Counted from the stretch's first letter, positions 1 to 9,322 are shown. The stretch is 64,000 nucleotides of DNA from Escherichia sp. E4742 (GCF_005843885.1 NZ_CP040443.1:3658001-3722000), one strand, 5' to 3'. Notes: generated by a model from the sequence alone, not told the origin. Program-made: numbers and translations.

Positions 1-70
1 GATACAAAACGGCATCTCCGTGGAGAATGAGTAAAAGTGGGGAAAATTATATCACAGCGAGGGGAGGGGA

Positions 71-95
71 GTTACCCGACCAGAGGCCGGGTAAC
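71..95 (-). terminator. Inverted repeat after ybeD, possible terminator
   Basis: Stem GTTACCCG pairs with CGGGTAAC just past the ybeD stop. There is no clear U-tract on the leftward strand, so this may be a weak terminator or an mRNA 3' end stabiliser. Confidence 0.5.
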
Positions 96-106
96 GGAGA
101 AGCAAA

Positions 107-370
107 TTACAGAACCATACGGACGATATCGATTTTGCCCAGTTCTTCGTACAGAGTTTCAACCTGCTCGATATGAGTGGCGTTGATAGTGATAGATACC
201 GAGTGGTAGTTGCCTTTGCTGCTTGGTTTTACCGTTGGGTTGTAGTCACCTGGCGCATGGCGCTGTACCACTTCAACCACCTGATCAACCAGCTCAGGTA
301 ACGCCTGCCCCATTACTTTGTAGGTAAAAGGAGTAGGGAATTCAAGCAGTTCGTTAAGTTTGGTTTTCAT
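107..370 (-). CDS. ybeD: YbeD, DUF493 family small protein
   Basis: This 87-residue cytoplasmic protein matches E. coli YbeD in full length. The family (DUF493/UPF0250) has a compact alpha/beta fold resembling ACT-type regulatory domains, but no defined biochemical role that I know of. It has no signal peptide or membrane segment. It lies downstream of dacA in the same direction. In E. coli it precedes the lipoate genes lipB and lipA, which would lie beyond the left edge here. The link to lipoate metabolism or envelope functions is by position only. Confidence 0.93.
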   Translation of the reverse strand: MKTKLNELLEFPTPFTYKVMGQALPELVDQVVEVVQRHAPGDYNPTVKPSSKGNYHSVSITINATHIEQVETLYEELGKIDIVRMVL

Positions 371-401
371 GTCAGCTCCGGCGTAACGTAATTAAATAGC
401 A

Positions 402-428
402 ACTCCCGCCAGAGGGCGGGAGTTTTTT
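402..428 (+). terminator. Strong GC hairpin with T-run on the + strand
   Basis: The stem ACTCCCGCC / GGCGGGAGT is followed by TTTTTTA reading rightward. Both flanking genes (ybeD, dacA) read leftward, so the T-run is on the antisense side. In the dacA direction the stem is followed only by TTGCTATTTAA, so termination there would be partial. Confidence 0.6.
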
Positions 429-479
429 ACTGATGCTTAGTATATGGGGGCGGAAATTACACTTTCAAGTGTTCAATTT

Positions 480-1691
480 TTAGCCGAACCAGTGATGGAA
501 CATTAATTTAATGTAATCAATGATTTTGCCGAAGAAGTTACCTTCTGGAATTTCCTGTAACACCACCAGCGGGCGTTGTTCGATAGTTTTGCCATCAAGC
601 TGGAAGTTGATGGTGCCAACGACCTGGTTCTTTTGCAGCGGCGCATGCAGTTCACTGTTGTTCAGCACGTAGCTGGCTTTCAGGTCTTTCATGCGGCCAC
701 GCGGAATGGTCAGGTAAACGTCTTTATCAACCCCTAACGAAGCGCGGTCAGTATTACCAAACCATACCGGTTCAGAGGCGAACTCTTTGCCAACTTTCAG
801 CGGGTTAACCGTTTCGAAGAAACGGAAGCCCCAGGTCAGCAGTTTTTTACTTTCGGTTTCACGGCCTTTGAACGTGCGTCCGCCCATGACTGCGGAGATC
901 AGACGCATCTGACCTTCCGTTGCGGAGGCGACAAGGTTGTAGCCCGCCTTGTCAGTATGGCCAGTTTTGATACCGTCGACATTCAGGCTGTTATCCCATA
1001 GCAGGCCGTTACGGTTGAGCTGGCGAATACCGTTAAAGGTAAACTCTTTCTCTTTATAGATAGCGTATTCGTTAGGTACATCACGAATCAGGGCCTGACC
1101 GATCAGCGCCATATCACGCGCGGAGCTGTACTGACCGTCAGCGTCCAGACCGTGTACAGTCTGGAAGTGGGTATTTTTCAGGCCCAGGGCGTTAACGTAA
1201 CTGTTCATCAGGCCAACGAAAGCATCCTGGCTACCGGCGGCGAAGTCAGCCATGGCAACACAAGCATCGTTACCAGATTGCAGGTTGATACCACGGATAA
1301 GCTGAGAAACCGGTACCTGCATGCCAGGTTTGAGGAACATCAGCGAAGAACCTCTGAACACCGGGTTACCGGTGGCCCAGGCGTCATTGCCGATGGTCAC
1401 TAAATCAGATTCTTTGAATTTACCTGCTTTCATTGCCTGACCGATAACGTAGCTGGTCATCATTTTGGTCAGACTTGCAGGGTCGCGACGGACATCCGCA
1501 TTTTGCTCGGCGAGCACTTTGCCGGAGTTATAGTCGATCAGGATGTAAGACTCCGCGTCGATCTGCGGTACACCCGGGATCATAGTTTTGATATTCAGGT
1601 CATCGGCATGTGCAGCAGAGATAAAGGCTGTGCAAAGAGCCGTGGTGAGCGCCAGGCGCTTCATGATACGAGCGGAAAAAATGGTATTCAT
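480..1691 (-). CDS. dacA: D-alanyl-D-alanine carboxypeptidase DacA (PBP5)
   Basis: PBP5 removes the terminal D-Ala from peptidoglycan pentapeptides in the periplasm and so limits cross-linking and keeps cell shape normal. The 403-residue precursor is standard length. Residues 1-29 form a signal peptide ending SAAHA. The penicillin-binding motifs are all present: SLTK with nucleophile Ser73, SGN near 139 and KTG near 242. A beta-rich domain follows, and the last ~18 residues (KIIDYIKLMFHHWFG end) form the amphipathic helix that anchors the protein to the inner membrane. The gene lies between rlpA and ybeD, all leftward, with a 140-bp gap upstream where its own promoter may lie. Confidence 0.98.
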   Translation of the reverse strand: MNTIFSARIMKRLALTTALCTAFISAAHADDLNIKTMIPGVPQIDAESYILIDYNSGKVLAEQNADVRRDPASLTKMMTSYVIGQAMKAGKFKESDLVTIGNDAWATGNPVFRGSSLMFLKPGMQVPVSQLIRGINLQSGNDACVAMADFAAGSQDAFVGLMNSYVNALGLKNTHFQTVHGLDADGQYSSARDMALIGQALIRDVPNEYAIYKEKEFTFNGIRQLNRNGLLWDNSLNVDGIKTGHTDKAGYNLVASATEGQMRLISAVMGGRTFKGRETESKKLLTWGFRFFETVNPLKVGKEFASEPVWFGNTDRASLGVDKDVYLTIPRGRMKDLKASYVLNNSELHAPLQKNQVVGTINFQLDGKTIEQRPLVVLQEIPEGNFFGKIIDYIKLMFHHWFG

Positions 1692-1831
1692 GGTCTGAAC
1701 TACGACATCCGTGATGGAATTTAAAATAAGTGCCCTACTATAGCAAATGCACTACCGCCAGGCATCTGACTTTCCGCGTGACTTTGTTAACGTCATTTAC
1801 AGAAATTGACACTTCAGATGCCTGCTTTACG

Positions 1832-2908
1832 TTATTGCGCGGTGGTAATAAATGACTGTAATTGGGCTTCGGTTTGTAAACGTTGCTGTAAGGCACTGGC
1901 TTCAGCTTTGCTGGCGAATGGGCCAAGCTGAATACGCCAGACCGCGCCGTTTTGGGTCACGCGACCGGGTACGCCGAACTTTTGTCCCAGTTGCTGTTGA
2001 TACTGTTGTGCGCGTGCCTGATCGCTAACGGCCCCCACTTGCACCATAAAGTTACCGCTGGCGCTTTGCGAAGCGGCTTGCGGTGTCACCATTGCAGGTG
2101 TTGTTGCAGGTGCCGAGACAACGGGCTGTGGTGCAGGCGTCGGTTCGCTGCCTTCCAGTACGCCGGGCGCCAGGGTAGTCGGCGCGCCGAGGAAGCCGCT
2201 GCTGGTTACCGGCGCGCCGGTCGGATCTTCGCTTTTCAGCGTCGAGTTGCTGACCGGGAGAATATCACCCTGCGGGACAGACATAGAGTTTGTTCCGCTG
2301 CCGCCGTTTAAATCGGGCGGCGCAGGCAGGGCGTAAGTCTGTTTGGCAATGGTAGTACACGCCATGCCTGGGCCAGAAAATGAACCATCCTGGGCGACGA
2401 TAATAGGATCGATACGAACTTTTGTATTGTTCGAGGTGTTAAGACGGTCAGCTGCCGCGCGTGAAAGTGAAATCACACGGTCGTTGCCGTAGGGACCGCG
2501 ATCGTTAATGCGCACCACGATCATCCGCCCATTAGCCAGGTTGGTGATTCTGGCGTAGCTGGGGATGGGGAGCGTTGGATGCGCCGCCGTCAGCTGCGTT
2601 GGATCAAATGCTTCGCCAGATGCCGTCAGATTGCTGCCAGGTTCGGCATCATAAATGGCTGCAAGGCCCGCCTGGCTAAAGCGTGAAGGGTCCTGCACGA
2701 TTTTGTAGCTTCTGCCGTCGCGCTGATAATCTTGATTTGCCGTCGCGTTCAGTGGTTCGAAACGTGGTTCCGCCCCGCTAATTTCAACTATAGGGCCGTT
2801 ACATACCGCAGGCTGCGGCACACTTACCGTCTGTTGCTGACCATCATCGCTAGTACATGCCGCGAGCATTCCTGCCGCGATGCAGATCCCGAGCCACTGC
2901 TTACGCAT
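1832..2908 (-). CDS. rlpA: Septal-ring lipoprotein RlpA (lytic transglycosylase family, SPOR)
   Basis: RlpA is an outer-membrane lipoprotein recruited to the septum. In Pseudomonas its relative is a lytic transglycosylase acting on peptide-free glycan, but activity of the E. coli protein is unclear. The ATG at 2908 is chosen because AGAGGTG precedes it at good spacing, giving 358 residues; a GTG six bases upstream is the alternative. The lipobox is LAAC (Cys near 18). A double-psi beta-barrel domain spans ~75-165 with the NDRGPY motif, followed by a Pro/Ser/Thr-rich linker. A SPOR domain begins near residue 285 (FMVQVGAV). The linker appears about four residues shorter than in K-12 as I recall it. 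The gene is 9 bp downstream of mrdB. Confidence 0.95.
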   Translation of the reverse strand: MRKQWLGICIAAGMLAACTSDDGQQQTVSVPQPAVCNGPIVEISGAEPRFEPLNATANQDYQRDGRSYKIVQDPSRFSQAGLAAIYDAEPGSNLTASGEAFDPTQLTAAHPTLPIPSYARITNLANGRMIVVRINDRGPYGNDRVISLSRAAADRLNTSNNTKVRIDPIIVAQDGSFSGPGMACTTIAKQTYALPAPPDLNGGSGTNSMSVPQGDILPVSNSTLKSEDPTGAPVTSSGFLGAPTTLAPGVLEGSEPTPAPQPVVSAPATTPAMVTPQAASQSASGNFMVQVGAVSDQARAQQYQQQLGQKFGVPGRVTQNGAVWRIQLGPFASKAEASALQQRLQTEAQLQSFITTAQ

Positions 2909-2917
2909 TCGCACCTC

Positions 2918-4030
2918 TTACACGCTTTTCGACAACATTTTCCTGTGGGTGTGGATTGACATCACAATCCCAAACCCAGCCATCAGCACTATGAGCGCCG
3001 ATCCTCCATAACTGACCAGCGGGAGTGGAACCCCGACAACCGGCAGAATACCGCTTACCATACCAATATTTACGAAGACATAAACGAATAATATCAGCAT
3101 TAAGCCGCCAGCCATGACGCGACCAAAGGTAGTTTGTGCTCTGGCTGCAATCCACAGTCCGCGCATGATGAGCAGAATATAGAGAGCAAGCAGAATCAAA
3201 ATACCCACTAATCCCAACTCTTCCGCCAGTACCGCGAAGATAAAATCGGTATGGCGTTCGGGCAGAAATTCAAGCTGTGACTGGGTACCGTGCAGCCAGC
3301 CTTTACCGCGTAATCCGCCGGAGCCAATAGCAATTTTAGACTGAATAATGTGATAGCCCGCGCCAAGTGGGTCTGATTCCGGGTCGAGTAGCATCATTAC
3401 GCGCTGGCGCTGGTAATCATGCATCAGGAAGAACCACAAGATTGGGATAAATGCTGCCACCAGTACCACTGCAACACCAATCAGGCGCCAGCTAAGTCCG
3501 GAGAGAAACAGTACAAACAGACCGGAAAGCGCAACGAGGATTGACGTCCCCAGGTCAGGCTGTGCTGCCACCAGCAACGTGGGCATAAAAATCAGCACCA
3601 GCGCGATGGCGGTATTTTTTAACGACGGCGGGCAAACGTCACGGTTGATAAAGCGAGCCACCATGAGCGGCACAGCTATTTTGGCGATTTCCGAGGGCTG
3701 GAAACGGACGATACCGAGATCCAGCCAACGTTGAGCGCCTTTGGAGATGGCCCCAAAGGCATCTACCGCTACCAGCAAAATAATACAGATGATATAGAGA
3801 TAGGGCGCCCAGCCTTCATAAACGCGCGGCGGAATTTGGGCCATCACCACCATAATGACCAGCCCCATCGCGATCTGGCCGATTTTACGCTCCATCATGC
3901 CGATGTCCTGGCCGCTGGCGCTCCAGATCACCAGGGCGCTGTAGACCAGTAATGCCAGTAAGATCAGTAGCATTGTGGGATCAAGATGGACTTTATCCCA
4001 GAATGTTTTTTTATTCGGATTATCCGTCAT
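2918..4030 (-). CDS. mrdB: Peptidoglycan glycosyltransferase RodA (MrdB)
   Basis: RodA is the SEDS-family polymerase that extends glycan strands from lipid II in the elongasome, paired with the transpeptidase PBP2. The 370-residue sequence is a polytopic membrane protein with about ten hydrophobic helices. It carries the SEDS hallmark region around YGGSALIVLM near the C-terminus and the periplasmic loop with GKGWLHGTQSQLEFLPERHTDF. It starts 2 bp after mrdA, so the two subunits are translated from one mRNA. Its neighbours rlpA and mrdA fit a cell-elongation operon. Confidence 0.98.
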   Translation of the reverse strand: MTDNPNKKTFWDKVHLDPTMLLILLALLVYSALVIWSASGQDIGMMERKIGQIAMGLVIMVVMAQIPPRVYEGWAPYLYIICIILLVAVDAFGAISKGAQRWLDLGIVRFQPSEIAKIAVPLMVARFINRDVCPPSLKNTAIALVLIFMPTLLVAAQPDLGTSILVALSGLFVLFLSGLSWRLIGVAVVLVAAFIPILWFFLMHDYQRQRVMMLLDPESDPLGAGYHIIQSKIAIGSGGLRGKGWLHGTQSQLEFLPERHTDFIFAVLAEELGLVGILILLALYILLIMRGLWIAARAQTTFGRVMAGGLMLILFVYVFVNIGMVSGILPVVGVPLPLVSYGGSALIVLMAGFGIVMSIHTHRKMLSKSV

Positions 4031-4032
4031 GA

Positions 4033-5934
4033 TTAATGGTCCTCCGCAGCAGTAACCGCCGGGTTTTCTGCAGGCAGATCGGTGTTGTTGTCACCAAGCA
4101 TAATATGGTCGAGGATCTGGCGCATCAGCGTACCGACCGCCGGGCCAGCCCCGCCGTTTTCCAGAATCATAGCGACAGCGACTTGCGGATTGTTATACGG
4201 CGCAAACGCGGTCATCAGTTTGTGGTCGCGCAGACGCTCGGCAATTTTGTGCGCATTATAGGTTTCGTTCGCCTTCAGGCCGAAGACCTGCGCGGTACCG
4301 GATTTCGCCGCAATTTTGTAGGGCGCGCTGGCAAAGTATTTATGTGCCGTACCGTTAGGACGGTTAGCAACACCAAACATGCCGTCTTTCGCCAGTTCCC
4401 AGTAACCAGAATGAATATCGCCTACCGGCGGTTCATGCGGCTGTACCCACGGCACTTGTTTGCCATTTTCGGCGGTGCTCATCAGCAAATGCGGAACCTT
4501 CACAATACCGTCGTTAATCAGGATCATCAGTGCTTTGTTCATCTGGATAGGGGTCGCTGTCCAGTACCCCTGACCGATACCGACCGGAATGGTGTCACCC
4601 TGATACCACGGTTTTTTAAAGCGTTTCTGTTTCCATTCGCGGGTCGGCATATTACCGGAACGTTCTTCCGACAGGTCGATACCGGTGTAATGACCGTAGC
4701 CAAATTTACCCATCCATTCAGAAAGGCGGTCGATGCCCATATCGTAGGCAACCTGATAGAAGAAGGTATCTGCTGACTCTTCCAGCGATTTAGTGACATT
4801 CAGGCGACCGTGGCCCCATTTTTTCCAGTCACGATAACGCTTTTCAGACCCCGGCAACTGCCACCATCCAGGATCAAACAGGCTGGTATTACGGGTGATC
4901 ACCCCTGCACTTAATGCCGAAACCGCCACATAAGGTTTAACCGTCGACGCTGGCGGATAAACCCCCTGCGTGGCACGGTTCACCAGTGGTGTGTTCGGGT
5001 CGTTCAGCAACGCGGAATAATCTTTGCTGGAGATACCGTCAACAAACAGGTTAGGGTCGTAACTTGGCGTGGAAACCAGCGCCAGCACGCCACCTGTACG
5101 CGGATCGGTAACCACAACAGCGGCACGACTGCCCGCCAGCAGTGTTTCAATATACTGCTGGAGCTTGAGATCAATTGTCAGGTAAATATCATGCCCGGCC
5201 TGCGGCGATACTTCTTTTAACTGGCGGATGACGCGACCGCGGTTGTTAACTTCAACTTCTTCATAACCCGTCTGGCCGTGCAGAACATCTTCGTAGTAAC
5301 GTTCAATCCCCAGCTTGCCAATATCATGTGTTGCGGCATAGTTGGCCAGTTTGCCGTCATTATTTAGTCGCTCGACGTCTTTATCGTTAATTTTCGAGAC
5401 ATAACCGATAACGTGGGTCAGCGCTGAACCATAGGGATAGTAACGACGTTTATAGCCTTTAACTTCCACACCTGGAAAACGGTACTGGTTAACGGCGAAA
5501 CGCGCCACCTGAACTTCAGTCAGGTTGGTTTTCACCGGAATTGAGGTAAAACGGTGCGAACGTGCACGCTCCTTTCGAAACGCGGCAATATCGTCATCGG
5601 TCAGGTCAACCACGCTGCGCAGGGCGTCCAGAGTCTGCTGCACGTTATCGACTTTCTCCGGCATCATCTCTATCTGATAGATAGTTCGGTTGAGCGCCAG
5701 AGGGATACCGTTACGGTCGTAGATAATGCCGCGGCTGGGGGCGATAGGCACCAGCTTAATGCGGTTTTCATTTGAACGGGTCTGGTAATCGGTAAAGCGA
5801 ACAATTTGTAGGTTATACAAGTTGGCGATGAGCACGCCGGTTAGCAGCAAAATCCCCAAAAAGGCGACCAGCGCCCGGCGCACAAACAGCGCGGACTCTG
5901 CCGAATAGTCGCGAAAAGAGTTCTGTAATTTCAT
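4033..5934 (-). CDS. mrdA: Peptidoglycan transpeptidase PBP2 (MrdA)
   Basis: PBP2 is the class B penicillin-binding protein that cross-links new peptidoglycan during lateral wall growth and activates RodA. At 633 residues it is full length. One N-terminal membrane helix (~20-42) anchors a periplasmic pedestal domain and a transpeptidase domain. The active-site Ser lies in PPASTVKP (about residue 330), SADTF forms the second motif, and KSGTAQ (about 544) the third. It is the target of mecillinam. It begins 30 bp after rlmH ends and is followed within 2 bp by mrdB. Confidence 0.98.
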   Translation of the reverse strand: MKLQNSFRDYSAESALFVRRALVAFLGILLLTGVLIANLYNLQIVRFTDYQTRSNENRIKLVPIAPSRGIIYDRNGIPLALNRTIYQIEMMPEKVDNVQQTLDALRSVVDLTDDDIAAFRKERARSHRFTSIPVKTNLTEVQVARFAVNQYRFPGVEVKGYKRRYYPYGSALTHVIGYVSKINDKDVERLNNDGKLANYAATHDIGKLGIERYYEDVLHGQTGYEEVEVNNRGRVIRQLKEVSPQAGHDIYLTIDLKLQQYIETLLAGSRAAVVVTDPRTGGVLALVSTPSYDPNLFVDGISSKDYSALLNDPNTPLVNRATQGVYPPASTVKPYVAVSALSAGVITRNTSLFDPGWWQLPGSEKRYRDWKKWGHGRLNVTKSLEESADTFFYQVAYDMGIDRLSEWMGKFGYGHYTGIDLSEERSGNMPTREWKQKRFKKPWYQGDTIPVGIGQGYWTATPIQMNKALMILINDGIVKVPHLLMSTAENGKQVPWVQPHEPPVGDIHSGYWELAKDGMFGVANRPNGTAHKYFASAPYKIAAKSGTAQVFGLKANETYNAHKIAERLRDHKLMTAFAPYNNPQVAVAMILENGGAGPAVGTLMRQILDHIMLGDNNTDLPAENPAVTAAEDH

Positions 5935-5964
5935 CCGCTGCGTTTTCTACTTAAGGCTACCATA

Positions 5965-6432
5965 TCACTCACGGTGATAAGGATGGTTGGTGGTAATGCT
6001 CCACGCCCGGTACAGACTCTCTGCGACCAGTACGCGAACCAGCGGATGGGGGAGGGTAAGCGCTGAAAGTGACCAGCTTTGTTCTGCCGCCGCTTTACAG
6101 GCAGGCGATAACCCTTCCGGCCCGCCAATCAGCAAGCTGACATCGCGGCCATCCAGCTTCCAGCGTTCCAGTTCAGCGGCTAACTGCGGCGTGTCCCAGG
6201 GCTTGCCTGGGATATCGAGGGTGACAATGCGGTTTTTACCGGCGGCCGCCAGCATTTGCTCACCCTCTTTGTCGAGTATGCGCTTGATATCCGCGTTCTT
6301 GCCGCGTTTTCCCGCCGGAATTTCAATCAGTTCAAAAGGCATATCTTTCGGAAAACGACGCAGGTACTCGGTAAAACCGGTTTGTACCCAGTCCGGCATT
6401 TTCGTTCCCACGGCGACAAGTTGCAGCTTCAC
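5965..6432 (-). CDS. rlmH: 23S rRNA pseudouridine-1915 N3-methyltransferase RlmH
   Basis: RlmH methylates pseudouridine 1915 in helix 69 of 23S rRNA on assembled 70S ribosomes, using S-adenosylmethionine. The 155-residue length and the SPOUT-type trefoil-knot segment [18 protein letters not shown], followed by [19 protein letters not shown], are diagnostic. It is 3 bp downstream of rsfS, another ribosome factor, and upstream of mrdA, which makes this a mixed ribosome and cell-wall transcription unit. Confidence 0.97.
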
Positions 6433-6435
6433 GCA

Positions 6436-6753
6436 TTAACTCCAGAGTTTTTCCAGCTCATACAGGCGACGGCTTTCTTCCTGCATAACATGGACAATCA
6501 CATCACCCAGATCGACCACAATCCAGTCGGCGCCGTTTTCACCTTCAACGCCGAGGGGCAATAAACCCGCCGCGCGAGATTCCTGAACCACGTGGTCGGC
6601 AATGGACATAACATGACGGCTGGATGTTCCCGTACAGATGATCATACAGTCGGTGATACTGGATTTGCCCTGAACGTCTAAGGCGATGATGTCCTGACCT
6701 TTGAGGTCATCAATTTTGTCGATAACAAAATCCTGGAGTGCTTTACCCTGCAA
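6436..6753 (-). CDS. rsfS: Ribosomal silencing factor RsfS
   Basis: RsfS binds ribosomal protein L14 and blocks 30S-50S joining when nutrients run short. The 105-residue protein belongs to the Iojap/DUF143 family. Typical stretches are DIIALDVQGKSSITD near residue 20 and the acidic GADWIVVDLGDVIVHVM segment near 80. It is the first gene of the leftward rsfS-rlmH-mrdAB-rlpA series. The ~260-bp gap upstream should hold the promoter. Confidence 0.97.
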   Translation of the reverse strand: MQGKALQDFVIDKIDDLKGQDIIALDVQGKSSITDCMIICTGTSSRHVMSIADHVVQESRAAGLLPLGVEGENGADWIVVDLGDVIVHVMQEESRRLYELEKLWS

Positions 6754-7012
6754 GTTTTCCCCCTGGGTGAAATAAAAAAGATAAAAATGGTCTGTCAGTA
6801 TACCTGAAGCAGAGGCGATTTCGGGACAAATGTCAGCAAATCGGCTCTTGAAAGTGGGCTATCATCCCACCCCGCGTCACAGATTGCATCGCCATTTTTG
6901 TAAAACAATTTCTACAAAGTCGTGTATGGCGGAAATGTCAGGTTGCGGAGAATATCAGCCTGCCCGGGACTGTCAATGTCCGTTGCGGCTTACCTGTAAA
7001 AAAACAGAAAAG
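6754..7012. other. Intergenic region rsfS-cobC
   Basis: This 259-bp region separates rsfS from cobC. A rightward open frame across it has no recognisable start signal or family features, and I see no REP element or tRNA. It probably carries the rsfS promoter. I cannot mark -35/-10 boxes with confidence. Confidence 0.4.
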
Positions 7013-7624
7013 TCATGCATCTTCGCACCAGATGGCGCGGCTGTTGAGGACACGTAGAGTTGCGAACTCGTCATTGATATCAATGGCGCTCCAGCAGCCC
7101 TGGTCTACACGAAAATGCCACATTGCCTCGGGAGGCATGCCGATTAAGCGGGCAATCAACAGGCTCAACACACCCTGGTGGCTAACGATCAATATGTTTT
7201 TGTACTGCTGATAATCACCAAGTCCGGCAATAAACCTTTCTATCCGCTGTGAAAATGCCTGAAAGCCTTCACCGCGAGTAGGGACGGTATGCTGCCAGTC
7301 ATTGCACCAGGCACTATAGTTTTCGGCATCTTCTTGCATCAGCTCGCGATGATGCCGCATTTCCCAGTCACCAAAAAACATTTCGTTGAGTTCAGGGATG
7401 ATTTGCACGGGGAGTTGACGGTCGTCAAGAACCAGGCGCGCGGTGTGCTGCGCCCGTTCCAGTTCACTGCATAAAACCCTATCGAAGGGAACATCACGTA
7501 GCAGTGTATGCAAGCTTTTCGCCTGCGCGATACCGCGCTCCGTAAGTGGTGTAGGCGCATGACCGCTGTATAACCCGTCGACATTCGCTTGCGTTTCACC
7601 GTGACGAATTAACCACAGTCGCAT
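7013..7624 (-). CDS. cobC: Adenosylcobalamin phosphatase / alpha-ribazole phosphatase CobC
   Basis: CobC is a histidine-phosphatase-superfamily enzyme that removes phosphate from alpha-ribazole-5'-phosphate or cobalamin phosphate in the nucleotide-loop pathway. The catalytic motif LIRHGETQAN is near the N-terminus, a second catalytic His lies in the SHQGVLSLL segment, and the FFGDWEMR loop is typical. The second of two adjacent ATGs is chosen (203 residues) because the GGAGGG Shine-Dalgarno sequence is too close to the first. It is 23 bp downstream of nadD. E. coli lacks de novo corrin synthesis, so the role is in salvage. Confidence 0.93.
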   Translation of the reverse strand: MRLWLIRHGETQANVDGLYSGHAPTPLTERGIAQAKSLHTLLRDVPFDRVLCSELERAQHTARLVLDDRQLPVQIIPELNEMFFGDWEMRHHRELMQEDAENYSAWCNDWQHTVPTRGEGFQAFSQRIERFIAGLGDYQQYKNILIVSHQGVLSLLIARLIGMPPEAMWHFRVDQGCWSAIDINDEFATLRVLNSRAIWCEDA

Positions 7625-7647
7625 CATTCCCTCCGTGACGGCAGATA

Positions 7648-8289
7648 TCAGCGATACAAGCCTTGTTGGTTAATGTAAGTCAGTACCGATTCTGGTAACA
7701 ATTCCTCACAAGATTCGCCGTTTTGCAAACGTTCGCGGATGATTGTCGCCGAGATGTTGAACCACGGCGTTTCGGCGAGATAAATTTTACCAGCAGGCTG
7801 AAGATGCAGATCTTCCGGATTATGCGTCAAATGATCTTCCAGCCACTGTTGGTACTGCGGTTGTGCCATTTCCAGCGGATAACCTGGACGTCGACAGACT
7901 ATCAAATGTGCATTGTCGAGAATCGTTTCGTATTCATACCAGGTCGGAAAGTTCAGCAGCGAGTCCTGACCGATAATAAACGCCAGCGGCACATCTGGGC
8001 CTTGCTCCTGTCGCCACTCTTTTAACGTCTGCGACGTGTAAGAGGGGGCATTACGCTTTAACTCGCGTTCATCAAGGGTAAAGAGCGACTTGTCGGCAAT
8101 CGCCAGTTCAAGCATGTGTTTTCGCTGCACGCTGTTCGCTTCAGGCTGGGGACGATGCGGAGGAACGTTGTTAGGGATAATCGTTACTCGCGTCAGCCCA
8201 ATCAGATTCGCCAGCGTTTCCACGGGTTTTAGATGGCCATAATGCACCGGGTCGAAGGTGCCGCCAAACAGAGCTTGTAAAGATTTCAT
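7648..8289 (-). CDS. nadD: Nicotinate-nucleotide adenylyltransferase NadD
   Basis: NadD transfers AMP from ATP to nicotinate mononucleotide, forming deamido-NAD in NAD synthesis. The 213-residue protein shows the nucleotidyltransferase signature GGTFDPVHYGH at residues 9-19. It also has the second signature ISATIIRERL near the C-terminus, where many homologues have ISSTxIR. The gene ends 23 bp before cobC starts and begins 1 bp after holA ends, in a tight leftward operon with leuS-lptE-holA. Confidence 0.98.
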   Translation of the reverse strand: MKSLQALFGGTFDPVHYGHLKPVETLANLIGLTRVTIIPNNVPPHRPQPEANSVQRKHMLELAIADKSLFTLDERELKRNAPSYTSQTLKEWRQEQGPDVPLAFIIGQDSLLNFPTWYEYETILDNAHLIVCRRPGYPLEMAQPQYQQWLEDHLTHNPEDLHLQPAGKIYLAETPWFNISATIIRERLQNGESCEELLPESVLTYINQQGLYR

Positions 8290-8290
8290 A

Positions 8291-9322
8291 TCAACCGTCG
8301 ATAAATACGTCTGCCAGTGGTTTATGACACAAAAGAAGAGATAATCCCTCCAGTTCTGCCCACACGGACTGACCGTAATCTTGTTTGAGAGTAAGTTCCG
8401 TTCGTGTCAGGAGTTGTACAGCCTGACGTAACTGTGGCTGACTCAGGCGATTTAGCGCTTCGCTAATCATGTTACGACGGTTCTGCCATACCCGATGCTT
8501 GTCAAACAGCGTACGCAGTGGAGTATAAGTAGACTGACGTTTCAGATTAACCAGCAGCAACAGCTCACGTTGCAAAGTGCGCAACAATATCACCGGCTCA
8601 CTGCCTTCCAGACGCAACTGCTGAAGAATATGCAATGCACGCTTGCTTTTGCCACTCAACAATGCGTCAACCCAATGAAAAGGGGTGAAATGTGCGGCAT
8701 CATTCACCGCTTGCTCAACGCGCGGCAGTGTCAGTTTGCCGTCCGGCCAGAGTAGCGATAAACGCTCCAGTGCTTGTGCCAGCGCCAGCAGGTTTCCTTC
8801 ATAACAGTAGCAGAGCACCTGATTCGCCGCGTCATCCAGTTCTAAATTGAGCTGTTTTGCTCGCGCGGCAACCCAGCGAGGAAGCTGGGCTTGTTCTGGG
8901 GTCTGGCAAGTAACCTGCACGCTACGGTTTGCAAGCGCGGTAAACCAGGCGGCATTTTCCTGCGCTTTGCTCAATTTATTACCGCGTACGATCAACAGCA
9001 GATCGTCATGCAGCAATCCGGTGAGCGTGAGGAGTTGTTCATTGATCGCCGCATTTGGCCCATTTTCAGGTAGCACTAACAACAAAGTTTGCCGACTGGC
9101 AAACAGGCTCATTGCCTGGCATAGCGAAAATATTGCGTTCCAGTCAGTGTTGGGATCAATGGAAAAAGTATGGTGTTCTTCAAACCCTTGTGCGGCGGCG
9201 ACCTGACGAATGGCGTCCTGGCTTTCTTGCAACAACAGGGGATCGTTACCAAGTAAAAGATAGGCCGCGCGCAGCCCTTCAGTGAGCTGCGCGCGGAGCT
9301 GTTCCGGGTACAACCGAATCAT
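8291..9322 (-). CDS. holA: DNA polymerase III subunit delta HolA
   Basis: HolA is the wrench subunit of the DnaX clamp loader that opens the beta sliding clamp. The 343-residue length is standard. The N-terminal region holds the beta-binding site (around MSLFASRQ, ~70-78), followed by an AAA+-like fold without a functional ATPase site and a C-terminal collar domain (~215-340). Its start codon overlaps the lptE stop codon by one base (TGATG), so translation is probably coupled. nadD follows after one base. Confidence 0.98.
   Translation of the reverse strand: MIRLYPEQLRAQLTEGLRAAYLLLGNDPLLLQESQDAIRQVAAAQGFEEHHTFSIDPNTDWNAIFSLCQAMSLFASRQTLLLVLPENGPNAAINEQLLTLTGLLHDDLLLIVRGNKLSKAQENAAWFTALANRSVQVTCQTPEQAQLPRWVAARAKQLNLELDDAANQVLCYCYEGNLLALAQALERLSLLWPDGKLTLPRVEQAVNDAAHFTPFHWVDALLSGKSKRALHILQQLRLEGSEPVILLRTLQRELLLLVNLKRQSTYTPLRTLFDKHRVWQNRRNMISEALNRLSQPQLRQAVQLLTRTELTLKQDYGQSVWAELEGLSLLLCHKPLADVFIDG

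Noticed and set aside
6830..7057. 75-codon rightward frame between rsfS and cobC
   Set aside because: It overlaps the end of cobC, has no Shine-Dalgarno sequence and resembles no family I recognise.
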